Shown here: positions 21,431-33,040 of the stretch, one piece after another
How positions within the stretch are numbered: the stretch's first letter is position 1
How the letters are laid out: the number at the start of each line of letters is the position of its first letter
Assembly: GCA_028023455.1 (NCBI GenBank)
Contig: JAQFVV010012418.1
Coordinates: 5,019,244-5,083,243, forward strand
DNA: 64,000 nt
Direction: 5' to 3'
DNA from: Epiperipatus broadwayi
Taxonomy: Eukaryota; Onychophora; Udeonychophora; Euonychophora; Peripatidae
Notes under the pieces: generated by a model
What the model was told of the DNA's origin: nothing
What the model saw: the letters and a program-made list of their open reading frames with translations, nothing else
The model's database searches: none
Translations under genes and position numbers: made by a program

Positions 21431-24419
21431 ATATTTATTATTTTTGCTAATAATTTTATTTAAAAAAATTATAAATGAAAAGTAAATATAAAATTTACTA
21501 TTCAAGTGTAATGAGAGAAACTTCAGATCTGATGATATGTGAAAAATCCTACCTTCACTTGCTTTTTCCATTACATTCGGTGGCATTTCAGATATTAGGG
21601 CAAAGAATCTAATATGCTATTAGCTTCTGCAAGTACAAATTGGTTTATCCTTTTTTCATTTCCAAAAATATACTTAGTATATAATAAACCTAGAAATTAG
21701 AAAAGGAAAAAAATTGTTGATTCTCAAATCTATGTCAGAATCTCTTTTTCCTCCAGCTAAAAATTTACTGTATTTTCTTCATAAAGACTAATAACCTTTT
21801 TTTTTTGGGGGGGGGGCACTAATAAAAATTCAATTTTGTCATAGAAAAACATGGCATGAACCATCTAAAAAATAAGAAAAAGATGGAAATAATGATATGA
21901 TTCATACTTGTGAAGTCCCCCTCTTTTTCTCGCAAGTTTGAAACGTAGAAGAAAATTGCAATTGAGCCAGAAACTTGAAATTCTAATTCTTTTTAAAAAA
22001 TAATCTCTTTCAAATATTAATTATTATTTATATATGTGTGTGTTATTTAACCCTAAATATTATTTTATTCTTTAAATTTACTTTATTTTTAAATGTCTTT
22101 TTCCCCAGCCAGTTTTCATTAAAATAATTGTTAATGGTTTAAATTATTTTTTCAGGGATTTTTTTTTTTTTATTGTCTTTTACCTTTTAGAATTTTTTAT
22201 AAACATTTTTTTTTCTTTTTACTATTTTATTCTGCAATTTAAACTATAATGAACTTCCATATTTTCAGAAATATGCTTACTAAATGATTGGTTTTGATTA
22301 ATACTACATTGAAATGTGTAGATTTAAAAGTAATATATCTCAGAACTACAGCTTAGATTAGAGTTACTATTCAACACTATCATTTAAACAGGAAAATATA
22401 ATACAATATAAAAAATACATATAAAAAATTAATTATTCTACTGGTCATGAAAATTTCAAAGTTCAATTTTAATAAAAATTAAATCACAAAAAAAAATATA
22501 AACTTATCCTATAAATTATTGTTCAGTTAAGTTTTTAATATTTGCATTAGTCTTCTAAATATAATAAATATCCAAGTGAATTTATGTTTAATTTTAGTAA
22601 AAACTTAGTCATAAAAAAAATGATTTAAAAAAAGTCATGAAAAAAATAATTGTTCAGTAAATTTTTTAAAAATATGTAACTAGCTGCTAAATGTGGCAAT
22701 TAAACTTGTAAGTAAATCATGTTATGTGCAATTTTAGTAAAAACTAAATTAAAAAACAAATTTTTTAAATTACTCTTTAGTGAATTTTTTAAATGTATAA
22801 TTATTAAAAAAAAGTATAAACTTATTGGTATAAAAATTACTGTTTGGTAAATTTCTTATTATGATCACCTGCTAAATGTGGCAAAAAAACAAGCAAGCGA
22901 TTATATTACATTTAATTTTAATCAAAACCAAATGATAAAAAAAAGTTAATTATCCTAATAGCACATAATTTTTCTATTGGAGCTGTGATTACTGTGGTGA
23001 AGTTTCAATGTGTCACATCTGTTTATATTTCTTGACAGTGAAACTTAACTAGAAAATGTAATCTTCAAGTGATTTTTATGATTGGAAATCATTTAACAGT
23101 TTAAAATGTTGGTTTTACCTATTGTAATACATTAGAGTAAAATAAATCTACTTGGGAGAAAATACACTTCCACTTGTGTACATTATAGACTATTATTACC
23201 TTAAAGTTGACATAATAATAAATATAATTTGCATGTGTTTATCCTTGTTTTATTAATTTTTTTAAGTAAGTAATAAATATGTTATTTTTAAAAAATATAT
23301 TTGATTTAGGAATAAATTAGTTTATTTTTGACATCAAACAGAAATATTTTTCATTGATAACATTTAATTTTTTTTTAAAATAGAAACTTTATCTAAAAGA
23401 TAAAGATTTGATAAAGAATACTTTTTTTTTTTTATTAAATACAATTTTTTAGAAAGTGTCTATTTCAATTTATAAGATGATTTTGTTATTTGAATTTATA
23501 ATTTTAATGAAATTTATCTAAATAATAAGTTTGTTTTCATTAAAAAATATGAAAAAAAAATAATAAGAAAAATAGATTATTATGTTCCAAAACAAAACAC
23601 TCAAAGGGGATAAAGATTATTACTTAATATATTTTTAAAATTTTGTGGTTATTTAAATTAATAAATAAACATGCAGGAACTATGTTAAATTACAATGTAA
23701 AAAGATGTCTGACATTCTGGAAAGTTCTACAATGTTTTGTATACATGCATACTACATCGGCTAATTATGTTCATTATGGATAATTTTATAAATCTATTTT
23801 TCTATCTTATTAAATGTATGCAGCAGAATAATTTAAAAATAAAATTATGAACAGTATTTTTATTTTTAAAAATTAGGAGACAAGTAACACAAGTTGCATT
23901 TTTCTGTTGTCTTACGAAATAAAATATTAAAATACGTTTGTTTAAAAATATTTAATTTAACATTCTAATAATTTCTATGTAGTTATAAAGTTACGCTATA
24001 TTATCACAAAAATAAATTTTAATGCAGTGTTAGAGATGGGGGGGGGGGACGACTTTGAGAAGTGAAGTCAGTGCAATAATTTGATTAAATTGGTAATATT
24101 GTATTGTAGATATTATTTTTTTAATTTAATTAAAGTGTTTAATATATCAAATATAAAGAATAATTGTCTGATGATTTAAAAAGCAATTGTAGTACTTTAA
24201 TATCTACAAACCATTGACTTTGAGAAATGAAATCTTGTGAATGTGGCAAATAGATTTGATGCTCCAACTAAACACTTTGTTTATACATCTGCTATGATAG
24301 TCAATGACATTCATTTTTATTGTTCAAAAATCTTAATTTAGAAAAGGCATATGCTGTACAATTTGAACAATGTACAAATCATAAATTATGTGGAACAACA
24401 CTGTACAAATTTTTTAAAA
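21431..24419. other. Intron 1, long AT-rich stretch
   Basis: Nothing coding is recognised across about 3 kb. Homopolymer runs are common (for example G-runs at about 21,807-21,816 and 24,039-24,048). The 118-codon minus-strand frame at 21,230-21,586 overlaps the Merlin end and is not a gene. Confidence 0.5.
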
Positions 24420-25760
24420 AAACACACAAAAATAAAAGTTTATTAGTGCTTTAAAGCTTATAAATACAATTTGTCCTCTTAAAAGATTTTTTTTAACAAA
24501 AATACAATCTGACATTTTGACTGTCTTACAGTCTTCCTCAGAGTTATGATATAATAACAAATAAAATAAATAACTATATAAATAATACAATAAAATAAAA
24601 TATAACAAAACATAAATTAAATGTGATAAAAATGGAATCATAACCAAATAAAGTAAAATTATCCCGATAATATAAAATAAAATATACAGCATTAAATTGA
24701 AATATAAAATAAAAATAAATATTAATTTCAATATATTATTCCTTTTATTATTTTTAATAATCCCCTAACTATTGCTATTCCTTATTCCTTATAAAATTAA
24801 AACTAATTTTATTATCCCCAAATTAATAAACTACTTAATACTTTATTTTTATATACTTCTCTGTTCAACATTAATTCATTTACTAAAATTATTCTTTTTA
24901 ATTTTTAAATCATATATCATATCTATTATTATTTTATTCATTTTTCTGTTATTAATAATATTTATAGATTTATCTTTTTATTTTATAGCTAAAAATCATA
25001 AATATTATAATCCTTTTTTAACTTATCCATTCCTATTTCAATTTTTGTTTTTAAAATTTCCAAAAAACTTTTTTTTTTTTTTTTAAAAAAAAAAAATAAT
25101 TGTATTCTAGTTCCTCTATTACTTACTATATTCTTTTTTATTTTATTTATACATTTATATATATATATTAATTCGAATAAATGAATTTTTAGTATGATTT
25201 GAAAAAAAAGCTCTGAGGAAAGTACTTGTTATTATTCTGAAATGTCAGGTATTTAGCTGTTATATTTTTACTACATGGAAGCTCCTAGAAATAATACTAT
25301 AAATTTATATACTTAAAGTACTTGTTATTATTCTGAAATGTCAGGTATTTAGCTATTATATTTTTACTACATGGAAGCTCCTAGAAATAATACTATAAAT
25401 TTATATATATATACTTAAATTTACTCATTCAAATATCATTTATAACCTTATTACTATTATTTATTGTTTCATAATTATTTTTTATAAATTTATATTTCAT
25501 ATTATACTTGAATGTTATGCCAAGTTTTTTTATCTCATAAATATATATCATTTATAAATACATTCATATATATACACTAAAAAAATTTTTGCTAAAAAGT
25601 ATTTGAAATAAGATGAATAAATTGTATTTATTATATAGAATATTACAGCAAAATAAAGGCAATGATAGATTTAGTTACATTTGTTTTAAACTTTTATTAC
25701 AGTTAATTATATTATTTAATTATTTATATATTTTTGTATTATATGTATGTTTTTTCTGTC
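24420..25760. repeat. AT-rich interspersed repeat with inverted motif near its ends
   Basis: About 24,500-24,555 (ACAGTCTTCCTCAGAG, TTATGATATAATAAC) is inversely related to about 25,208-25,250 (CTCTGAGGAA, AAATGTCAG). Both this left region and a right region at about 25,625-25,700 (ATATTACAGCAAAATAAAG, CAATGATAGAT) have homologues in the same order at about 54,315-54,370 and 54,515-54,590. The latter is therefore a shorter copy of the same family. The interior is extremely AT-rich, and the frames there (24,414-24,731 and 24,772-25,086) are of biased composition. Confidence 0.55.
25219..25410. repeat. Tandem duplication of 96 bp
   Basis: Two adjacent copies start at 25,219 and 25,315 (AAAGTACTTGTTATTATTCT) with very few differences, for example AGCTGT versus AGCTAT. 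The second copy runs into a short (AT)n tract. Confidence 0.9.
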
Positions 25761-26019
25761 TATAATCATATATATCATTCCTATATACACTGGAATGTTA
25801 GAGCGAATTAATTGGTTCCAGATTATCATTATTGGTTCATTGTAATTTACATTGAAATATATGAATGTATGGCTAATTCGAGATCAAAATTACTATCCAA
25901 CACAATCATTGAACAACACAAATAAATTTAAATATTTCCTAGTTCACTTTAAATTAAAAATTAAAATTGAACTTCTAAAAGCATTAAAAAAAAAAATCTT
26001 AACGTTTCCTAAATAAAAA
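25761..26019. other. Intronic AT-rich sequence
   Basis: No recognised feature. It separates the AT-rich repeat from the decayed coding remnant. Confidence 0.4.
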
Positions 26020-26020
26020 A

Positions 26021-27000
26021 TTACATGGTAGTTAAACATGATGAATCATCATTTCTATTCTTGGGCAGTTGTTCTAAGAGAAGTTCATAAGTTGCAGGGC
26101 TGCTAAAGAATGAATCCAGGATTAACTGTTTTAATCTGGATTTTTGGATTCTACTAAAGTAGGGCAAACAAGTATCATTAACATAATTAATAAACAAAAT
26201 TTGACATGGAAAATCCAGAAGATAGTTTTTCAATAGATTAGGCATATATTCCAGTTAGAGAACATCTTAAAATCATCAGTAGGAATAGTGCAATTTTTTT
26301 CCTTATCCTCCTCATCCATGAAACTGTATTTGCATCAGTGCATTTGTCTTATTTTTATGAAATCCCACAAGGACTTAAATGATAGTTCCTTTCCTGATGA
26401 CTAAACCATGTGATTAGAATGCCATGACAATTCTCCGGGTTTTTAAATTGCACTAGCAATAGTTTAATTTCATTGGTTTATAGCGAGGTAGTCATATAAG
26501 ACAGTTTTATTCTTCATAATATATATTCTGCACAACATTTCTCTCATTAAAATCTATTTTTATCACAATTAAACACTTGCTGTGGAACAAAAACTTCATG
26601 TTTGGATATTTATTTGGATTCCTCTAGATATGTTCAGTAGGATACAATCTGTGCTAGTAGTTTCACTCTGCTTTGTAGTATTATGTAATTCAGTTGTTTA
26701 TTTTCTTGAATCCTGTGAACATACTTTGTTGTCAATATGTAGGAACAAAACTTGTAATAGGTATTTTAATTAAAAGTTTCTCAAACAATAGCTTTAGCCT
26801 TAGAAAGACTATCCATTAGCTCCCATTTGCTTTTTATTTAATCCATATTGACAGAAATGTTTCCATTTGCCTATGATATTACACAAATTATTCAATGTAG
26901 AAATCTCTTTGACTATCTGTGTTCTTTTTAGTACATTTTTTAAATCATACAGGTGATTGCCCTTTGCTATAGCATATTTACAGTTTAAATTACTATTTTT
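26021..27000 (-). pseudogene. Unidentified decayed coding remnant
   Basis: I do not recognise the protein. Reading the minus strand from about 27,000 gives several protein-like segments in shifting frames: KYAIAKGNHLYDLKNVLKRT, then CNIIGKWKHFCQYGLNKKQM (to about 26,815), then SFKSLWDFIKIRQMH and KYSFMDEEDKEKN (about 26,400-26,280). An open 74-codon piece follows, MPNLLKNYLLDFPCQILFIN ... LILDSFFSSPATYELLLEQL (26,245-26,021). The balanced composition, against very AT-rich surroundings, argues for past coding function. Frameshifts (one near 26,245) and stops show decay. It could be a processed pseudogene of a host protein or part of a transposon. It lies antisense inside intron 1. Confidence 0.45.
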
Positions 27001-28389
27001 CCATTTTCTTTTTTTAGAAAGGACTTCTCTTTTTTTTTTTTCATTTTAATAATTATCATTTTTCTACTTCTTTAGTCATGATTAAAATTATTTGTGTGAA
27101 AAGAATTTACAATAAATAAAAAAAGCAGTTTAAGATTATGAAGTAAATGGCACAAGAAATATGCTCATTAATTAATACAAATAAGCTCCAAAAAGAATGA
27201 CAATTGTCTGCAGCTTTATTGAAATGTGAAATCTTTAAATATGTATATATTGCTAATTAGCCAGTGATACTTGTAATATTTGCTATTTCAGCGATCGCTG
27301 ACCATTGATTTAGCCATTTTTAAATTCCTACTTGGATATCTGCCATTTTTCTCCACAGTACCAGCTTTCATTTTGAATCAATTTCAAATTGTTTTTTTTT
27401 TTTTTTGCACAGGTTAACATTATTGTAGTGTACATACCTGGGAGATAAGAATATGTACATTTTTATTGCTAACAGTAGAAAGGATTACATGGATGTAAAT
27501 TGATGCTAAATTTTAAAGTGCTTACTGTTTTGCCATTATCACTGAACTTTAGTTTTGATTTTTTTTGTTGTTGTTGTTTTGTTTTTGATATCAACATTAG
27601 TCAGATTTAACATTTAGCTTTTATTACTGAAATTGTTATATAAATTGTAATATTGTAGTATTTTATATGCATTCACAAGAATACTTTTAAATTAGAATGT
27701 GCATATCATTTTTACTGCTAAAGATAGAAAGATGTGAATTAAATTGATTAATAAATTTGAGTGTTTACAATTTTATTATTATTGCGGAATTTTCGTTTTG
27801 TAATTTTTTTTTGATCGTAATATTCATCAAGTTTATGTGCACTTAAAAAAAAAAATTACATTTTATTACTAAAGATATAAAAAGTTATGCAAAATAAATT
27901 GATAACTAAGTTTTACATAGCAAAAATGATTGTCGTTATAGTATTTATTGTGTAAACTTTAATTTCTTAGGGAAGTGTGTTTGTTCTAGAAGTTGTTTGC
28001 TATAGTAATAGCAAACTTCACTGTGAATAAATATATACTTGTTTTTAATCACTTTTTAATTTATCATTAAAAAACCTGAATCAATATTCATTTTTGTGTT
28101 TTTCATATAGAAAGCCTTTTTTTTTTTTTATTTTTAGTAAAATATTTTCATCAAATTTATGTCCTATATTTTTTATATGTTTTAATCTTTTTGGGTTTTT
28201 TGTTTTTTCAATATAATTGTTATATTATTTTGATAACATTTTATTTCATAAACTTCATTCAATTTTTTTTTTTATTAACTTTATTTTTATTTAAGTAATT
28301 ATTATTTAAAATATTTAAACTTTTTTAGTTTACTATGTGTATGTTTAATTTATGCATATTACTTTTATAGCACAAGCATTTTCAGGTAA
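27001..28389. other. Intron 1, AT-rich
   Basis: No supported gene. T-runs at about 27,030, 27,392 and 28,120. Remains of the preceding coding remnant may extend to about 27,400, but I could not follow it. Confidence 0.45.
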
Positions 28390-28474
28390 TATATTGTCTG
28401 ATCATCCACACTGCTCGTTGGCGCTGTTGCTAGTCAAAAACAAATGGATATAACGTTATCGGGTTGTTTTTATT

Positions 28475-28790
28475 TTGTTGATTTATGTTTTTAATTTTTG
28501 TATTTGTTTGGTTTTTTTTGTTTTATTTTTTGACCGGTTTTATGTATATTTTTTAAAAATAATTTTTTTTTGTTTTGGCTTTTTAAAACATTCGTTTCTT
28601 TTTTTTGTTTTTTTTTTAAGAAACTTTTTTTTTTTTCAAATCTTTTTTTGGTGTTTTAACAAACTTTTTTTTTTTGTCATTTACCGAGTTTTTATTCATA
28701 AACAATTACATAGAAATGTTTTTTTTATTTTTTACAAAATTTTGTATTTACATTTTTTTTTGTTTTAAAAACAACCAAAAAAGAAAAACA
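28475..28790. repeat. T-rich low-complexity tract inside Merlin copy 2
   Basis: Dense T-runs separated by single G, A or C bases, directly inside the left terminal repeat. The Phe-rich 97-codon frame here is an artefact of composition. Confidence 0.7.
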
Positions 28791-28819
28791 CAGAAGACAA
28801 ACAATATCATTTCACTGCT

Positions 28820-29676
28820 GTAAATTCATCTCTTCTAAGATGGCACAGAACACATCTTGGTTCTTTTTCAGACGTCTCCACAGAAATTCTACTATGTAGT
28901 TTTCAAGATCTTCTCTTCGTGTACCTCATGTTGAGAGAACCCCAAAGGTGTTCAATGGTTTGGGTATGCACACCAGTGTTAGGGTCCACAAAATTGTATT
29001 TGTGATTGACTCTCATGTAGTGAAATCCGGAAGCCTCCAATTCAGAAGTTCTGTATCCTTTCCAGCAATCAGAATAGATGCTGGAACCAGGTCTGATGTT
29101 CTCACGGATGGACTGCATAAGGATGTTGGCAGATCGGGAGGTACAGCTGCCACAAAACAATCGTTTGTCTTACGACAGACACGCCCAAAAATCCATTGTT
29201 GCGGAAGGATTTTTCCTGGTGATTTTTTCGTCGACTGAACATGGTTTCATCGACTGCCACTGTCATACTGGGACCACCAATTTGGCAGCATGGATGAGAG
29301 AAACAAGGCTTTCTCAACAGAGCTCTCTAAGAGCTGTCGTTATATTCCTTAGTGTATTTTCACACATTTCTAACTCAGTTCCAATGTGCTCTACTGTAAG
29401 CTCATCCTGGCTCCAGTAATAAATTAGCTGTACTGCTTTAAAAAAAGCGATTCAGCAGCCCTCAAACCATGTTCCATGATGAATGGGACACCTTCGTCGA
29501 CATTGCTATGATTGACGTTCCATTTCAGATGTTTGACAATGCCTTAATCTCATTAAACCACCACAAATGCAGTTCTTCTGGGTGGGAAAAATATTTTTTT
29601 GTTGAAGAAAGGCCACCGCATCTGCTTCTGTAGCAGGCAAATCTAAAAACTTAAACGCCGAACGATCGTCTGCCAT
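28820..29676 (-). pseudogene. Merlin (IS1016/ISXO2-like) transposase of copy 2, broken
   Basis: The ATG at 29,676 starts MADDRSAFKFLDLPATEADA, aligned with the start of copy 1 and followed by a CICGG cysteine pair. After frame changes, PSMTVAVDETMFSRRKNHQE (about 29,270) carries the first catalytic Asp. IYSDCWKGYRTSELEASGFH (about 29,080) carries the second, in the SDCW-GY context that is lost in copy 1. FVDPNTGVHTQTIEHLWGSL (about 28,990) is the final block. Three or more frames are needed, so it is inactive. Confidence 0.78.
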
Positions 29677-30090
29677 TTAACTGTTTTGATCTCAAAAAAG
29701 TATCGTAAAGTGCGCGACTTCATCGTGAACTTTTCTGAATCATGATTTACACTCCTCATTTAGTGCATTTAACACCTGAGAACGAAAGTAGGGGCATTTG
29801 ATAATTAGTTAGAATTTGTAGTAACACATAAATTACAATACATTTAACAAAAAAGAAAAATCCGTTCTAATATAATTTTCGTCATTACAACTACAGAAAC
29901 CTTCATATCATACGCTGTAGAATAGTCAAGAGTAATGTCTATAGAGAAATTCCCATAACCCGTCGATAATAAAACTGTTTGAACAGTTTACAGGCCGTAA
30001 GATCTATGAGCGGCCTTGTAAACAGCATATTTCTGTGCCTTAGCATAGACACAGCGCCATCGAGCGGTGTTGATGATCAGATGATGTATT

Positions 30091-32219
30091 ATCCATTTTC
30101 ATTATTCAGATTTTTTTTGTGTGTAAGTACTATCCAATTTAAAATAATGTATTTAATGAAAAGAAAAAAAAGTATCAAGTTTTTATTTTAGCCATTTTTA
30201 TTAAAACATATATGCAAATAAAGAAATTATTAGAAATAAAAAAAAAGAAATCTATTATCCAAAACAAAAAAAACATTTCAGCAACATATAAATCAAATAT
30301 ACTTTACAAGAGCTATATATAAACATTACATACATACTAAAAAATTAATATTTAATATCAATATAAAAAAATCTTAAAAATAAAAAATATACTTACTTTT
30401 CTGCCAATGTCTATGTGAAATAAAATAATTATAAAAATCAGCTTCCTGTATGGAAGCTTTAGAAGTCTATTTTTTCCTAATTAAAGAGCTATTTTTTTTT
30501 ATCCTTTAACAACTGATATTAAGGAACAATAGTTAAAACTAAAATATACACTATATTCAATTGTTAAATGGCAAAAGTTTCTGAAAATTAAATGAATATT
30601 AGTGAGTCAAGGATTATTTGTCTTGTTATGAAAATTCAGAAGTTGCATCAAACACCACTTAAAGCACGAATGAAAGACACTTAAGGAGTTAATAATTTTA
30701 TTTATTTTGATTTCAATTTTTTGTCATGTATTTTTATTTCTAAATAATTTAATATCTTTAATTTTTGTTTTAACATCATAAATCTTTCCATTTTTCTAAT
30801 ATTTTTTATTATTTATTTTAATTTTTTTTTTTTTTTTAATATAATTTTTTATTTATACTATAATTGCTTGCTTTAAATATTTTTGCTTAATTTTTTTGGT
30901 AATAGTTGATGTTTTTATTAATATTTTTTTTATTGTAAATTTTATTTTTTCATCTTTCACATGATTAGCATATAATATTCTACCTAACATTTATAAAATA
31001 TAAACAATATTAGAATTAAAGAAGAAGGATTCTCAACAGTTATAAGAAATAAAGAAGAAATAATTAAAGTCAAATATAATACAATACATGATTGATCTAA
31101 TTTTAACAAAACAAGAAGAAAAAATATTTTTTTAAAAATATTAAGTATATACCGTATAAAAATAATAAATTTGACATAAATATGATATTTTAAAAATAAA
31201 TATGGAACTTAGAAAAGGCTATCAATTTTAGTAAGCTTGTAAATAAACCATGACATATCAACTATGTAATGTTGGTAATATAAACTTATTCACAGAACAG
31301 CGAAGCCCAAAAATGATATGATAATTCATAAGTCAGATTCCCAAATAATCATTTGAATGAACTTGCATATAATGTCTCTTGCTTATATAAAATAACAAAA
31401 TTAAAAAATAATAGAAATGATAATTAATATAAGTTATGAAATTAAAAACAAAATATATGAAAAAGGTTGAATTTTTAAAAAGCAGATAATGGCAAGGAAT
31501 ATATAAAAAGTTTAACAATATGGTAAAACATTTAAAAAAAAATATGGCAGCAATAATAGCAAGATTAAAAGATAATATTATTTGATAAAAAGTTAAAAAA
31601 TTAAAGATATAATTGATAAATTGATAATTTATATTATAAATAAAGATGTAAATTAGTTGATCACTACAAATATATAAAGGTGTTCTATCAAAAGTGATGA
31701 TTGATAGAATAAATTTTTCACTAATCTTTAAAATTGAAGCTTTTTAAAAATATAAAGGAAAATAAGTCTTTAATAATATATAATAAAAATCTTTCTAAAT
31801 CCATTTAATGAAGTAATATAAATTATAGTTTATAAAAGTAGGTATAGTGTCAACATATATAAATATTAAATGTAAACCAGGTAAACTGATTTATAGAAGG
31901 TAAAAATAAAATAAAAAGTCAATACTTATTGTAATAAATCTGATAGAAATATATTATAAACAAACAATGCTTGAATTTCATAAAAAGGAATAAACATTCA
32001 AAAAGAAAGATTATTGATTTGGGGAAGAATGGTCATTAAAAAATGATTATAGTTTCTCAGAATACTGTATTAAACATCAAAAATAAACTTTCTGAAAATT
32101 TTTTAAAAATTATCAAATAACTATTATTTATTAAATAATTTATTCAATGCAGATAATAATATTATAAGTGATATATTCTATTGAATGATTAAAAATATCC
32201 AGGAAAATTTAAAGGAATC
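30091..32219. other. Intron 1, AT-rich
   Basis: No supported gene. One short in-frame stretch near 31,677 (GGTGTTCTATCAAAA, identical over 15 bases to 3846-3860 in LINE copy 2) might be a LINE scrap but is too short to call. Confidence 0.45.
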
Positions 32220-33040
32220 CACAGCATAGACTATGTAATGTAATAAAAAAAAGTCTTGGAATAACAGTGAAGTGATTTTAATAGATTAGTAGAGGGAGAA
32301 TGAATAATAAAAGTGATAAAAAATTATGTATAGACTTATTCACAATGAATTGAGATATATAACCAATAAAGCTAGAAAAGTATGACTAGGAAAGAAATTT
32401 CATAAAATAGAACAACAAAGAAATAGGGATTGTTTATATTATAATAGAATAAAAAAAAAAACATTGTTATAAAAAAGTCAGGATTACAATAATGAGACAA
32501 TTGAAATTATTGAGAATGAACATAATGTAATTACATTGACAGAAACCTGGATATACAATAATGAACAAAATAATTATAAAATTGAAGATTGCATTAGTAT
32601 ATTGTGTTGTAGATTAAAAGGCAGACCAGAAGGAGTTGTGGTTATTATAAGATATATATTTCAGTATGATTTTGTCACGCTTGACATGAAAACTAAAATT
32701 GAACTTTCTGTTATGGTTATATAACATTTGTGTTTATTAGACATTGGCATTTTTTTTTTTTTTTATTGAAGAATTGCAAGTTTTTAATATGCCTATTTTA
32801 AATATTGTTTTTACTGGTAGTATAAACATTAATATAATGGTAGAAGATTATAACTCAGAAGTTATTAATTATTTAAACTTTCTAAACTGTTATAGTTTTC
32901 AACAAGTTTTGTTCTTATCTACTAGAATCTCTGGTCGTTACTGTTCTCTCCTTGAGTATGTGTTTATAAAAAAATAATAGTTTGTTTGAAAATAATGGAA
33001 CAATTCCAGAAATTTTAATAATTAATCATTTGTCAATAAA
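32220..33040 (+). pseudogene. LINE fragment: endonuclease domain and a linker-like piece
   Basis: From about 32,515 the plus strand reads HNVITLTETWIYNNE, then GRPEGVVVIIR (32,611-32,640), typical of the middle of APE-type LINE endonucleases (LTETW, GG-V). After a stop and frame change it reads NIVFTGSINI, VINYLNFLNCYSFQQVL, TRISG and SLLEYVFIKK, ending with a degenerate SGIIPE-ILI-NHL-IKF before 33,040. A preceding piece, about 32,330-32,450, reads YRLIHNELRYITNKARKV and looks like the LINE linker that normally follows the endonuclease, so two fragments may be joined. No RT domain follows. It is a different family from the copies at 1.4-7 kb. Confidence 0.6.

Larger units (their letters stand above)
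28396..30081 (-). mobile_element. Merlin-type DNA transposon, copy 2, with terminal inverted repeats
   Basis: Terminal inverted repeats of about 40 bp: the left one begins TCTGATCATCCACACTGC (28,397) and the right one, reverse-complemented, begins TCTGATCATCAACACCGC (30,081). Both continue to TGGCGCTGT. Flanks TAATATATT (28,387-28,395) and TGATGTATT (30,082-30,090) agree at 7 of 9 positions, as expected for a worn 9-bp target duplication of the Merlin group. Total about 1.69 kb. Inside are the decayed transposase and, near the right end, a hairpin at 29,986-30,023 (GTTTACAGGCCG / CGGCCTTGTAAAC) that is also present in copy 1. Confidence 0.82.

Noticed and set aside
24772-25086. Hydrophobic open frame of 104 codons resembling a membrane protein
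   Set aside because: It is made almost only of A/T codons (Ile, Leu, Phe, Tyr, Lys) in an extremely AT-rich repeat, as is the antisense frame at 24,414-24,731.
28475-28768. Phe-rich open frame of 97 codons
   Set aside because: It is produced by dense T-runs inside the Merlin element and has no protein-like composition.
28948-29419. Plus-strand open frames opposite Merlin copy 2
   Set aside because: Shadows of the minus-strand transposase.
31677-31720. GGTGTTCTATCAAAA shared with LINE copy 2
   Set aside because: Only 15 identical bases with no continued alignment; too short to support a LINE fragment.
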